Part shown: piece after piece, positions 1-10,404 of the stretch
Layout: the number at the start of each line of letters is the position of its first letter
Numbering within the stretch: the first letter of the stretch is position 1
DNA from: an uncultured Clostridiaceae bacterium
GTDB lineage: Bacteria > Bacillota > Clostridia > TANB77 > CAG-508
Reading direction: 5' to 3'
DNA length: 64,000 bases
Assembly: GCA_947647275.1 (NCBI GenBank)
Contig: CANSJQ010000001.1
Span: 186,001-250,000, forward strand
Made by a program: the position numbers and the translations under genes
The notes under the pieces: model-generated
What the model was told of the DNA's origin: nothing
The model's database searches: none
What the model saw: only the letters and a program-made list of their open reading frames with translations

Positions 1-1865
1 AATTTACAGGTTTAACAAAATATGCAAATGGAGAACTAATAAAATACTCAGTAGAAGAAACAACACTAAATTCAGAAAAATACCAAGTATCATATGAAAC
101 AGAATTTGTAATAGAAGAAAATATAACAACAATAGTAGTAACAAATACACATACACCAGAAACAACAAGTATAAAAGTAACAAAACAATGGTCAAACGAA
201 AATAACACAGAAAGTAGACCAAATGCAGTAATAATAGCCTTATATAATAAAGCAAATAAAGAAGTAGCAAGACAAGAGGTAACAGGAGCAAAAACAGTTA
301 ATAATACATGGACATACGAATTCACAAACTTACCAAAATATGTAATAGGAAGTGAAGGAGTATTAGAAAGTTATAGTATAAAAGAAATAAAAGCAGATGG
401 AAAAACAATAGTAAATGCTAATACACAATACGATGAAAACTATATAACAACATATAGTGGAACAAAAGTAATAAATACATTCTTAAAACCAAATATAAGT
501 GTAGTAAAAGCAGTAAATGAAGAAACAGCAAGACCAGGAGATATACTAACATATACAATAACAGCAAAAAATGCAGGAAATAAAGAAGGAAAAGTAACAA
601 TAAAAGATACAGTACCAGAAGGAACAATATTAGAAGAAGATATAACTTTAAAAATAGGAAATAATGCTACTACAAAATTAGAACAAGAAAAATTTGCAAC
701 AGAAGGTTATGAAATAACAGTTCCAAAAAATACAACAGCAATAATAACATTTAAAGTAAAAGTAAATGTATATGCAGGAAATACTATTGATAACATAGCA
801 AAATATACAATTCCAGGAGAAGAAGAACAAGAAACAAAAGTAAGTACACAAATAAAAGATTCAATAGTAACAATACCAACAGAAGTATCAGAAAAATATA
901 CTATATTACTATTAGATACTTCAGGTAGTATGAATAATAATACAGATACGATGAAAAGAATAGATGCATTAAAACAATCAGCAATAGAATTTGCAACAAA
1001 ATTCTTAGAAGGTTATAATAACAACAAAATAAAGATAATAACTATTGGAAATTCATCAAGATTATTAACACCAGAATATACAAATGATATAAATGTTATA
1101 AAAAGTAAAATTAATGAAATAGGAATAATTCAAACATCAACCATGACTAATATAGATGCAGCATTTGTACTAGCAAATAAACAAATAAAAGAAGAAGATG
1201 CAACAAAAACAAGTATAATACTTATGACAGATGGAATTCCAAATTGGTATCAAGATGAAAACGGAGTTGACAAAGGACCAGGACATGATGGACTACAATT
1301 TTATACTACAACTGAAGAAATGTTAAAACGCGAATCAAAAGAATATGCATTCAAAATTAAAGAAAGAGGTGCAAAAGTATATTCATTAATTTTTGGAATA
1401 AATCAAATAACAACTTCAAATGATAGCCAAAATAAAGTAAGAAAAATGCTACAAGAAATGTCAAGTGGTTATACACAAGGGTATACTGATGAAAATGAAG
1501 TAGAACATGAATCAACTTATGTAGATGGATATTATTATGAAGCAAACACACCAAGTGACTTAACAAAGGTATTTCTTGAAATATCAAAATCAATAGATGC
1601 ACAAAGCACAGAATTTACAACTGAGCTAAATGGAGAAAACCTAATAATAAATCAAGGAATTAATAAAGGTCAAATAGTAGAATTATATGTAGATAAATAT
1701 ATTGAAGGAACAGAACCAGAAAAAACATTTACTTGGGAACAATTTATAAAACCAGAATATATAACATATGATGAAGAAAATAATACAATAACAATGAACT
1801 TAGTAGAATTTATGAAAGCTAATGATATAGAAATAGGACAAAAAGTATACTTTAGGTTTAGATAA
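1..1865 (+). CDS. Cna-B/DUF11/vWFA surface adhesin, 5'-truncated by window edge
   Basis: The reading frame is open from base 3 to the stop at 1863-1865, so the gene starts upstream of the window. In order it shows a Cna-B-like beta domain (about 160-490), a DUF11-like domain (about 490-860, with PGDILTYTITAKN) and a von Willebrand A domain. The vWFA metal site is visible as DTSGS just before base 930, followed by a conserved Thr and a TDG motif. Starting at the ATG at 930 would cut through this metal site, so that start is wrong. No LPXTG signal is seen; the protein ends KVYFRFR. A sortase gene follows at 2063. Function as a surface adhesin is inferred from the domains. Confidence 0.85.
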   Translation, partial: FTGLTKYANGELIKYSVEETTLNSEKYQVSYETEFVIEENITTIVVTNTHTPETTSIKVTKQWSNENNTESRPNAVIIALYNKANKEVARQEVTGAKTVNNTWTYEFTNLPKYVIGSEGVLESYSIKEIKADGKTIVNANTQYDENYITTYSGTKVINTFLKPNISVVKAVNEETARPGDILTYTITAKNAGNKEGKVTIKDTVPEGTILEEDITLKIGNNATTKLEQEKFATEGYEITVPKNTTAIITFKVKVNVYAGNTIDNIAKYTIPGEEEQETKVSTQIKDSIVTIPTEVSEKYTILLLDTSGSMNNNTDTMKRIDALKQSAIEFATKFLEGYNNNKIKIITIGNSSRLLTPEYTNDINVIKSKINEIGIIQTSTMTNIDAAFVLANKQIKEEDATKTSIILMTDGIPNWYQDENGVDKGPGHDGLQFYTTTEEMLKRESKEYAFKIKERGAKVYSLIFGINQITTSNDSQNKVRKMLQEMSSGYTQGYTDENEVEHESTYVDGYYYEANTPSDLTKVFLEISKSIDAQSTEFTTELNGENLIINQGINKGQIVELYVDKYIEGTEPEKTFTWEQFIKPEYITYDEENNTITMNLVEFMKANDIEIGQKVYFRFR

Positions 1866-1867
1866 TA

Positions 1868-1905
1868 AAAAAAGACATAAGAACTAAAATTCTTATGTCT
1901 TTTTT
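1868..1905 (+). terminator. Rho-independent terminator after the adhesin
   Basis: A 16-bp perfect stem (1868-1883 with 1890-1905) around GACATAAGAA is followed by a T-rich stretch. Confidence 0.85.
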
Positions 1906-1966
1906 CTTCTAAAACATACAATAGTAAAATAATAAAACAAAGAAGAACTAAAATTATGTAAATATA

Positions 1967-1995
1967 TTTACAAAAATTAGTAATAGTTGTATAAT
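1967..1995 (+). promoter_or_regulatory. SigA-type promoter for the sortase gene
   Basis: TTTACA at 1967-1972 and TATAAT at 1990-1995 are separated by 17 bases. The sortase gene therefore has its own promoter between the adhesin terminator and its start. Confidence 0.65.
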
Positions 1996-2062
1996 TATAA
2001 TAGTTGAAATTTAGAGGAGGAAAAATACTACTTTTAATAGTAAGAAAAAAAGAGGAAAATAA

Positions 2063-2653
2063 ATGATGAAAAGAATTTGTGATATAATTTTAATTTTACT
2101 AGTTATAACAGCAATTATAGTGGGGGGAATAATAGGAACTGAATATATAAGAAGAGAAAAAAATGAAGACAAATTATCAGCAGTAGTTGCACAAATAGAG
2201 AACATAAACACAGATATAAATGATAAGGAAAATAAACAAGAAACTATAAAATTAGATGGATATGATGTAGAAGGAATAATAGAAATTCCTAAAATAGATA
2301 TCAAATATCCAATAGTAAGTACAACAAGTGATGAAGCAATGAAAGTTGCTATTACGAAATTTTGGGGTGCAAATATAAATGATATAGGAAACTTTTGCAT
2401 GGCAGGTCATAACTACAAAAATGGTACAATGTTTGGAAAAACAAAATACTTAAAAGTAGGAGACAAAATAAAAATGACTGACTTAAACCTAAATACAATA
2501 GAATACGAAATATTCAAAATATATACAATAGACCCAAATGATATAACTTGCATAGAAAGTGTAGAACCTAATACAAGAGAAATAACACTTATAACATGTA
2601 CAAATGGACACAAAAATAGGTTAATAACAAAAGCAAGAGAAGTAATAAAATAA
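2063..2653 (+). CDS. Sortase family transpeptidase
   Basis: Sortases cleave a C-terminal sorting signal and attach the protein to the cell wall or polymerise pilins. An N-terminal membrane helix (about residues 5-25) is followed by the sortase core (EIPKIDIKYPIV). The catalytic His is in AGHNY, the Cys in TLITCTN and the Arg in NRLITKAR. The length, 196 aa, is short for the family. AGAGGAAAA precedes two adjacent ATGs (2063, 2066). The class cannot be fixed by eye. Candidate substrates in the window are the IPQTG protein at 17768 and possibly the adhesin upstream. Confidence 0.88.
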   Translation: MMKRICDIILILLVITAIIVGGIIGTEYIRREKNEDKLSAVVAQIENINTDINDKENKQETIKLDGYDVEGIIEIPKIDIKYPIVSTTSDEAMKVAITKFWGANINDIGNFCMAGHNYKNGTMFGKTKYLKVGDKIKMTDLNLNTIEYEIFKIYTIDPNDITCIESVEPNTREITLITCTNGHKNRLITKAREVIK

Positions 2654-2666
2654 TTTGTTAATGCTG

Positions 2667-2728
2667 TAAAAAACGTCCAAATGAAAATGAGTGAAAAATA
2701 TTCACTCATTTTCGTTTTGGACGTTTTT
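2667..2728 (+). terminator. Long terminator hairpin after the sortase
   Basis: An A-rich arm carrying ACGTCC and AATGAGTGAA pairs with TTCACTCATT and GGACGTTTTT in a stem of about 25 bp ending in a T-run. Confidence 0.85.
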
Positions 2729-2902
2729 ATAGCCCCTTTTATATATGTATAAAAACAATATTCTTTACAAATTAAAGTAAAATTCTAAGTATCATACTAC
2801 TATGCTATAAAAAAGTAACAAAATCGTAAACAAAATGTAACAAAAAAAGACAATATATATAGTATAATAGAATTGTATAGGTATAAAACGAGGGAGAAAC
2901 AA

Positions 2903-3997
2903 ATGGGTATAAGCAAATTACTAAGGAAATTTGATATTAAAGTAATAGGCAAGTTAACAAAAGAACAGCAAATAATATTATCAGACAATGTAGCAACAAA
3001 AATATCAAATGAATTTAATTATATAGATTATGGATATATATATACTAAACTAATGAAAGCAAAAATGTATATAGCAATAATTCCAGAAGGAATAACAAGT
3101 GCAATATATTCATATGAAGAAGATACACTATTCATAAGTGATACAGAGGAAATAAGCACAGTTTCAAAAGAATTATTATATGAATGTATACATGCTGTTC
3201 AAGATATAAGAAATAAAAAAGGACAAATAAAACAATTAGGGCAATGTATATTTTCAGAATTCAAAGTATATGCAATGGCATTAAATGAAGCATCAATACA
3301 ATATATAGTAGCTAAAATATTTAATGAAGAAGAAAAATATATAGAAGCCTATGCAATAAAATCAAATACATATAGTCCAAATAAATACCCATTAATATGT
3401 AACATATTACTACAATTATTATTTATATCAACAGAAGAAATATTAGTAAAGAGTACAATATATTCAACAGATGAATTTATAATAGAAGGAATTGAAGAAA
3501 TAGGAGAAAGTAGCTTTGTAAATGTACAAAATAACTTAGATGAAATGTTATATGCATCTGAACAAATAATAGGTATAAAAAAACTAATAAAAACTAAAAC
3601 AGAAGAAGGATATTTTAATATAGAGGAATATTTAAATGAAATATATGAAAAAGAAGAATTGATAAGAAAACTATATATGGATTCTCAAATAAGTATATTT
3701 ACAATGTATTTTGATAGACTCTATAATAGAATAGAAAATTTATCAGACATAAAATTTTATAGAAATAAGCTAGAAGAATTCAAAAAATTAATAGGATTTT
3801 ATACAAATGAAAATCAAGACTATTTTCTAAAATATTATGAAGATTATTATAAGCAAAAAGAAGAAAAGCTAATATTAAAGCAAGCAGACATAGAACGAAA
3901 AAATGAGTTAGCACTAACAGTTATTTCAGATAATATAATAATACAAATATTTAATAAAATAAAAAGTAATGTAAGTAGAATATTAAAAAAAGTTTAA
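2903..3997 (+). CDS. Unknown protein with degenerate HExxH-like motif
   Basis: The start is placed at ATG 2903, behind GAGGGAG. An upstream in-frame ATG at 2873 lies within about 10 bases of the -10 box TATAAT (2863-2868) and would be nearly leaderless. The 364-residue protein is soluble and mostly helical. Around residues 90-97 it reads LLYECIHAVQ, like a gluzincin HExxH helix with the first His replaced by Tyr, followed by LNEAS about 35 residues later. That suggests a metalloprotease-like fold that may be inactive. It lies 18 bases before the TPR gene at 4016, so the two are probably co-transcribed. I do not recognise the family. Confidence 0.7.
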   Translation: MGISKLLRKFDIKVIGKLTKEQQIILSDNVATKISNEFNYIDYGYIYTKLMKAKMYIAIIPEGITSAIYSYEEDTLFISDTEEISTVSKELLYECIHAVQDIRNKKGQIKQLGQCIFSEFKVYAMALNEASIQYIVAKIFNEEEKYIEAYAIKSNTYSPNKYPLICNILLQLLFISTEEILVKSTIYSTDEFIIEGIEEIGESSFVNVQNNLDEMLYASEQIIGIKKLIKTKTEEGYFNIEEYLNEIYEKEELIRKLYMDSQISIFTMYFDRLYNRIENLSDIKFYRNKLEEFKKLIGFYTNENQDYFLKYYEDYYKQKEEKLILKQADIERKNELALTVISDNIIIQIFNKIKSNVSRILKKV

Positions 3998-4015
3998 AAA
4001 ATAAGGAGAAAAAAT

Positions 4016-5368
4016 ATGGAATTTAGAGAATCAGAGATACAAAAAATAAGACATTTATTTAATAAAATAGAACAATTAAAAGGGCAAATTAATAAAGAAA
4101 ATAAAATAGAAATAGCAAATAAGATAAGTGATATAGCACTTCAAATATTAGAAATAGAACCTAATAATAAAATGGCAATAAATGAAATGATAAAATCTTA
4201 TATGGCAAAGAGAGAATATGATATTGGAAGAATTTTCGGACAAAAAGCATTAGAAGAAAACCCTAACAGTATATCAATATTATATACTATGGCAGAGTTA
4301 GAATTAAGAGGAAGAAATGCAGAAAAAGCAATTGAATATAATGCACAAATATTGTCACAATATCCAAATGATAAAAGAGCAAATGAACAAAAAGAAAGAA
4401 TAGAAATACGTATAGAACAATTAAGAAGAGAAGGAAAAATAAGAACAAAAGCTTCAAGAGTAAATAGAGAAGAACAACCAGAATTTATTCAAATTGCTAA
4501 ACAAAATATGTTAGAACAAGAACAAAGGGAATTTGCTAAAAAAGACATAGAAGAAAAAGAACATTCTATAGAAGAACAACAACTTGAATTTGCCAAAGAT
4601 AAAATGCAATCAGAAAGATATTCATTAGAAGCAAAACAAGAATATATGCAAGAAATAACAAAAATGTTTTTAGAAGGACAAGTAAATAACAGAAAACTAG
4701 AAGAAATAAAACAAGAATTATATAAGTATCCAAATAATACAGAAAGTGCACTATTCTTATCAGAATTATTCTATGCCATTAAAGGAGAAGAAGAAAGAGG
4801 AATACAGGAACTAAATAAATCTAGACATTTAGTAGAAAGCGAAGAAACTATAGAAGAAAAAATATCAAGCTTTAGAAAGAGATTAGATGCAAAACAATAT
4901 ATAGAAAAAAGAGAAGACGAACACAAAATAAAGCTAGAACAACTGAAGAAAGAACAAAGAGAATATTCAAGACAAATAATAAAAAGAATAGATAATGGAG
5001 AACTAACAAAAGAAGAAATACCAGAAATAGTAAGAAATTTAGAAAAATATCCAGATAGAAGTAAAGCATTATATTTAATTACTAAATTATATCAAGGTTA
5101 TTATGGAACAAAAGAAGCTATTGGCTATTTAGCCAAATATTCTCATATAGCAGATTTAACAGTAAGAGAAATGGCAGATATTGAAAATGTAAGATTTTGG
5201 ATTGCAAAAAATAAAAATAAAGATAAAGATATAATAAAAGAAAGACAATTAAAAGTAAGAAAAAGAAATAAAGTAGCAAATATGAGGTATAAAAATAGAG
5301 TAAAACAATATTTACAAGAAAAACATGAAAGTGAAAAGAAAATGCAAGGAGAAAGAGAAGAATTATAA
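4016..5368 (+). CDS. TPR and coiled-coil protein of unknown function
   Basis: This 450-residue protein lacks a signal peptide and membrane helices. Residues about 40-130 form TPR-like helical pairs (ALEENPNSISILYTMAELEL). Residues about 140-230 are Gln/Glu/Lys-rich coiled coil, and about 230-390 form a second helical repeat region. Proteins of this kind usually act as scaffolds. AAGGAG precedes the ATG. It is the second gene of a pair with the 2903 gene and is closed by a terminator, so the two may act together. No enzymatic motif is visible. Confidence 0.75.
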   Translation: MEFRESEIQKIRHLFNKIEQLKGQINKENKIEIANKISDIALQILEIEPNNKMAINEMIKSYMAKREYDIGRIFGQKALEENPNSISILYTMAELELRGRNAEKAIEYNAQILSQYPNDKRANEQKERIEIRIEQLRREGKIRTKASRVNREEQPEFIQIAKQNMLEQEQREFAKKDIEEKEHSIEEQQLEFAKDKMQSERYSLEAKQEYMQEITKMFLEGQVNNRKLEEIKQELYKYPNNTESALFLSELFYAIKGEEERGIQELNKSRHLVESEETIEEKISSFRKRLDAKQYIEKREDEHKIKLEQLKKEQREYSRQIIKRIDNGELTKEEIPEIVRNLEKYPDRSKALYLITKLYQGYYGTKEAIGYLAKYSHIADLTVREMADIENVRFWIAKNKNKDKDIIKERQLKVRKRNKVANMRYKNRVKQYLQEKHESEKKMQGEREEL

Positions 5369-5407
5369 AAAATAAAAAGAGACTGTAAAAAGTCTCTTTT
5401 TATTTTT
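5368..5407 (+). terminator. Terminator of the 2903-5368 pair
   Basis: A stem of AAAAATAAAAAGAGACT with AGTCTCTTTTTATTTTT overlaps the last base of the stop codon. Confidence 0.85.
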
Positions 5408-5500
5408 ATAGGAAATTACACTATTCTAACTTAAAAAATGTAGTAGCTTATATATAAAATGAATGCCTAAGAAAATTTATGTAAATTATTACTTTTTTTA

Positions 5501-5791
5501 TTATAAAAACATATTCAAAAAGTTAATAGTAAAAATGCTTAAGGCAACCTTCCAAGAAACCCTAAAGCCCTTTTTAAACAAGTTTTTAACTACTACTATG
5601 TGATAATTATCTCTAACAGTTAAGGCTAAACAGTCTGTTTTAGTATCTATATTATTATTTAAATTAATATCATTATTAGATACACCATCTAAAGTATCAA
5701 TGTAAGAACAAGAATTATTATTATCTATTTTTACTTCAAATTTAGTATCTAAGGTTGACTCTTGTGGAATATCTAAAATATTATTTTGCAT
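5501..5791 (-). CDS. Small protein with acidic N-terminus and hydrophobic C-terminus
   Basis: This is a 96-residue frame preceded by AAAGGATG about nine bases before the ATG. The first 55 residues are Asn/Asp-rich and probably disordered. The last 30 (VVVKNLFKKG then WKVALSIFTI) are basic then hydrophobic, as in a C-terminal membrane anchor. No family is recognised. It is isolated between convergent and divergent neighbours. Codon use looks coding, but a spurious frame cannot be excluded. Confidence 0.45.
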   Translation of the reverse strand: MQNNILDIPQESTLDTKFEVKIDNNNSCSYIDTLDGVSNNDINLNNNIDTKTDCLALTVRDNYHIVVVKNLFKKGFRVSWKVALSIFTINFLNMFL

Positions 5792-7155
<1,364 letters not shown>

Positions 7156-7172
7156 TAAATTTTAAATATTAT

Positions 7173-7361
7173 ATTGTAGGGGTCACTGCCTTCGGCGACC
7201 CGCTCTTCGAAGAATTTGCTTACAATAGGGTTAAATATATGATAAGAACAATAAAATTAGATGTAGGGGCGATTATCAATCTCCCATGCTACAAAGGAAA
7301 TTACCCTAAGAAATTAGCCAATTCTTCGAATAGTGGGCGATTATTAATCGCCCCTACATCT
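7173..7361. repeat. Two adjacent palindromic repeat units between gap and pgk
   Basis: Unit one (7173-7226) is bounded by ATTGTA/TACAAT and holds the hairpin GGGTCACTGCC...GGCGACCC. Unit two has imperfect 27-nt arms (7259-7285 and 7335-7361) built on ATGTAGGGGCGATTA. Both carry a TTCTTCGAA-like core. Related half-units occur near 11959 and 31176. They fill the space between two co-oriented glycolytic genes and look like small non-autonomous palindromic elements. Confidence 0.65.
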
Positions 7362-7398
7362 TTAAATAAAACAATATAAAAACATTTGGAGGTTTTTA

Positions 7399-8589
7399 AT
7401 GAACAAAAAAACTATCAGAGATATAGATTTGAAAAATAAAAAAGTACTTGTAAGATGTGACTTTAATGTACCTTTTGATGAAGAAGGGGAAATATCAGAT
7501 AATAGAAGAATAGTAGCAGCACTTCCTACTATAAAATATTTATTAGAAAACAATTGTAAAATAATACTTTGCTCACATTTAGGAAGACCAAAGGGAGAAT
7601 TTAAAAAAGAATTTTCACTAAAGCCAGTAGCAGAAGAACTTTCAAGATTACTAAATGTAGAGGTAAAATTAGCAGAAGATGTAGTAGGTCAAAACGCTAA
7701 GGAGTTAACTAATAATATGAAAGAAGGCGAAATAGTTCTTCTAGAAAACGTAAGGTTTGAAGCTGGAGAAGAGAAAAATGATGAAGAACTATCAAAAAAA
7801 TTAGCAAGTCTAGCAGAGATATATGTAAATGATGCATTTGGAACAGCACATAGAGCACATAGTTCAACAACAGGAGTAGCAAGTTATTTACCAGCAGTTT
7901 CAGGTTTTCTAATAGAAAAAGAATTAGAATTTTTAGGAAATGCATTAGAAAATCCACAAAGACCATTTGTAGCAATTCTTGGAGGAAAAAAAGTTTCAGA
8001 TAAAATAGGAGTAATAGATAGTTTATTAGAAAAAGTAGATACATTAATAATAGGAGGAGGAATGGCATACACATTCTTTAAATCTATGGGATATAATGTA
8101 GGAAAATCTATCTGTGAAGAAGATAAACTAGAATTAGCACAAAGCCTAATAAAAAAAGCAGAAGAGAAAAATGTAAAACTATTATTACCAATAGATAATG
8201 TAGTAGCAGATGAGTTTAGCCCAAATGCAAACACTCAAACAGTTTCATCAAATGAAATACCAGAAGGTTGGGAAGGCTTAGACATAGGGCCAAAAACAGT
8301 AGAACTATTTGAACAAGAATTAAAAAAAGCAAAAACGATTATATGGAATGGACCACTTGGACTATTCGAATATGAAAAATTTGCAAACGGAACAAATAAA
8401 ATAGCAAATAGTTTAGCAAACTTAAATGAGACAATAACAATAATAGGAGGAGGAGACTCAGCGGCAGCAGTAGAAAAAATAGGATTAGCAGATAAAATGA
8501 CTCATATATCAACAGGTGGAGGAGCAAGCCTAGAATTCTTAGAAGGTAAAAAATTACCAGGAATAGAAGCTTTATTAGATAAAGAATAG
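7399..8589 (+). CDS. pgk: Phosphoglycerate kinase
   Basis: PGK transfers phosphate from 1,3-bisphosphoglycerate to ADP. At 396 residues it is full length. [11 protein letters not shown] lies near the N-terminus, then [20 protein letters not shown], the nucleotide loop [11 protein letters not shown] and GGGDSAAAV near the C-terminus. GGAGG precedes the ATG by eight bases. It stands second in the glycolytic cluster, separated from gap by palindromic repeats and followed by another inverted repeat. Confidence 0.98.
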   Translation: MNKKTIRDIDLKNKKVLVRCDFNVPFDEEGEISDNRRIVAALPTIKYLLENNCKIILCSHLGRPKGEFKKEFSLKPVAEELSRLLNVEVKLAEDVVGQNAKELTNNMKEGEIVLLENVRFEAGEEKNDEELSKKLASLAEIYVNDAFGTAHRAHSSTTGVASYLPAVSGFLIEKELEFLGNALENPQRPFVAILGGKKVSDKIGVIDSLLEKVDTLIIGGGMAYTFFKSMGYNVGKSICEEDKLELAQSLIKKAEEKNVKLLLPIDNVVADEFSPNANTQTVSSNEIPEGWEGLDIGPKTVELFEQELKKAKTIIWNGPLGLFEYEKFANGTNKIANSLANLNETITIIGGGDSAAAVEKIGLADKMTHISTGGGASLEFLEGKKLPGIEALLDKE

Positions 8590-8599
8590 TAGATAAGTA

Positions 8600-8691
8600 G
8601 ATTGGGGACGGTTACTAATCGGAAACAAGATAGAATATAATAACAAGTAAAAAATAAAATAATCTGGATAGATTAGGAACTGTCCCCAATC
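8600..8691. repeat. Inverted-repeat element after pgk (GGGGACGGTT type)
   Basis: The arms are 8600-8620 and 8671-8691, 19 of 21 positions complementary, built on GATTGGGGAC and CTAATC. Both arms are followed by CGGAA. Such GGGACGGTT palindromes in Firmicutes are associated with REP/RAYT-type elements. No transposase is present in this window. Confidence 0.55.
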
Positions 8692-8776
8692 GGAAGCCTA
8701 TAGAAAACATAAAGAAGTATATTAAATAAAAGCAAAAAGAAAAAATAATTGAAATTATTAAAAGAGGATGTTTAAC

Positions 8777-9316
8777 ATGAATAAAGATAAACTAGAATTT
8801 GTATCAGCAATAATAACAAATAATGAAGGAAATGTATTATTACTAAAAAGAAGAAATGATTTAGTATTAGATGCAGGAAAATATGATTTGTGCTCAGGAC
8901 ATATGAAGGAGTGCGAAGTTCCTATGCAAACTATATATCGTAAGATGTATGAAGAGTTAGGAATTAAACAAGAAGAAATAAGAAAAGTAGAAGAAATAAA
9001 AGACATACAAACACCTCATAAAGAGTTAAAAGGCACAATATGTCATATGTATCATGTAAAAATTGACTTAACACAAAAAGAAATAAATCAAAGGCTTAAA
9101 AAAGTAAAAGAACCAGAAATAGAAAGTGCACAATATATAGAAAATATAGGAATGTTAAGAAAAATTCAAAAATACACTAATCTTATGAGAACAGAGCATA
9201 CAGATGAACAAGACAGAATTTTTGAAATTATGCAAGAAAAACAAAACAAAAAAGAAGAAATTAAAGTATATAAAGAACAAGGAAAGGAAAGTAAGTTATG
9301 TCAAGAAGAAAGATAA
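8777..9316 (+). CDS. Nudix hydrolase with slightly degenerate Nudix box
   Basis: Nudix enzymes hydrolyse nucleoside diphosphates linked to another group. The Nudix box is G-HMKEC-E, seven residues, then RKMYEELGI, so the usual REUXEE has Lys in place of the first Glu. The start is taken at ATG 8777 because AAAGAGG lies nine bases upstream; ATG 8768 is too close to it. The C-terminal 40 residues are Lys/Glu-rich. The gene overlaps tpiA by 19 bases, so translation may be coupled. The substrate is unknown. It looks most like the isopentenyl-diphosphate-isomerase-like branch. Confidence 0.85.
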   Translation: MNKDKLEFVSAIITNNEGNVLLLKRRNDLVLDAGKYDLCSGHMKECEVPMQTIYRKMYEELGIKQEEIRKVEEIKDIQTPHKELKGTICHMYHVKIDLTQKEINQRLKKVKEPEIESAQYIENIGMLRKIQKYTNLMRTEHTDEQDRIFEIMQEKQNKKEEIKVYKEQGKESKLCQEER

Positions 9317-10053
9317 TTGCAGGAAACTGGAAAATGAATATGCTTCCAAATGAAGCAATGGAATTTATAACAAGACTTTCAGAAGGTACTTACGAAGCTA
9401 AAAGTGAAATAGTGCTATGTGTACCATATACAGACCTTTTTTATTCACTATTAACAGCTCAGAACACAAAAATAAAAATAGGTGCACAAAATATGCACTG
9501 GGAAGAAACAGGAGCTTACACAGGAGAAATTTCAGGTAAAATGCTTAAGGTGATAAATGTAGAATATGTTATAATAGGGCATTCAGAAAGAAGACAGTAC
9601 TTTGCAGAAACAGATGAAACTGTAAATAAAAAAGTAAAATCAGCTTTTAAATATAATTTAAAGCCAATAGTATGTGTAGGAGAAACCTTAGAACAAAAAG
9701 AAGAAGGAAAAACAAATGAAGTTATAAAAAATCAAACTAAACTTGCATTAGAAGGTTTAAGTACAGAACAAGTAAAAAATGTAATCATAGCATATGAACC
9801 AATATGGGCGATAGGAACAGGAAAAACAGCAACATCAGAAGATGCAAATAATTCTATAAAAGAAATTAGAAATGAAATAAAAAATATATATGGAGAAGAA
9901 GTAGCAAATGTGGTATCAATACTATATGGAGGAAGCGTAAAAGCTTCAAATGCCAAAGAACTATTTGAAACCTCAGACATAGATGGAGCACTAGTAGGCG
10001 GAGCCAGCCTAAAAGTAGAAGAATTCAAAAACATCATAACTGCAGCAGAGTGA
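9298..10053 (+). CDS. tpiA: Triosephosphate isomerase
   Basis: TIM interconverts dihydroxyacetone phosphate and glyceraldehyde-3-phosphate. Visible motifs are GNWKMN (substrate Lys) near the N-terminus, IIGHSERR (catalytic His), AYEPIWAIGTGKTA (catalytic Glu) and YGGSVKA plus DGALVGGASL in the phosphate loops. At 251 residues it is complete. The start overlaps the end of the Nudix gene. The stop codon TGA is the first part of the inverted repeat at 10052-10150, so the repeat inserted at or formed exactly at the gene end. Confidence 0.98.
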   Translation: MSRRKIIAGNWKMNMLPNEAMEFITRLSEGTYEAKSEIVLCVPYTDLFYSLLTAQNTKIKIGAQNMHWEETGAYTGEISGKMLKVINVEYVIIGHSERRQYFAETDETVNKKVKSAFKYNLKPIVCVGETLEQKEEGKTNEVIKNQTKLALEGLSTEQVKNVIIAYEPIWAIGTGKTATSEDANNSIKEIRNEIKNIYGEEVANVVSILYGGSVKASNAKELFETSDIDGALVGGASLKVEEFKNIITAAE

Positions 10054-10150
10054 GGACAATGGGACGGAGTTTTTGTCACTAGTCTTTTGAGACTTTTAGA
10101 TTAAAAAAATTCTAGACAACTAGTGACAAAAACTCCGTCCCATTGTCCTC
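10052..10150. repeat. 32-nt perfect inverted repeat element, copy A
   Basis: Arms 10052-10083 and 10119-10150 are perfectly complementary over 32 bases. They share the core GACAATGGGACGGAG and TTTTGTCACTA with copies at 32401 and 50031. The left arm overlaps the tpiA stop codon. The hairpin probably also limits read-through between tpiA and the genes beyond. Confidence 0.85.
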
Positions 10151-10168
10151 AAAGAAAGGAACAAAAAA

Positions 10169-10381
10169 ATGGGAGAACGAGAAAAAGCATTTAGGCAAAG
10201 AATTGCAAGAATAACAAGAATTCAAAACCTACAAGAAATGCAAAAGCAATATTCAGAGCAAGAAACAATAATAAAAAGTAATGAGTTAAACAACCTAAAC
10301 GAAATATCACCAGTAATAAATGGAATAAAGAAGAACATAGAAAACTTTAGAACAAAAGAAGTACCAGAAATGGAATTATAG
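10169..10381 (+). CDS. Small helical protein of unknown function
   Basis: This is a 70-residue basic, helical protein (starts MGEREKAFRQRI). AAAGAAAGGAAC is placed correctly before the ATG, and it lies 23 bases before gpmI in the same orientation. It has no Cys, signal peptide or membrane helix. Nothing is recognised. Its position inside the glycolytic cluster suggests co-expression with gpmI. The frame looks genuine from its codon use and ribosome site. Confidence 0.6.
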   Translation: MGEREKAFRQRIARITRIQNLQEMQKQYSEQETIIKSNELNNLNEISPVINGIKKNIENFRTKEVPEMEL

Positions 10382-10404
10382 TTATATCAGGAGGTAAAAA
10401 CAAA

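Noticed and set aside
4..627. Long minus-strand Leu/Tyr-rich frames
   Set aside because: They are antisense reflections of the Cna-B/DUF11 coding sequence; similar frames across the window were ignored for the same reason.
930..1865. ATG at 930 as the start of a vWFA protein
   Set aside because: The frame is open to the window edge and the ATG lies inside the vWFA metal-binding motif.
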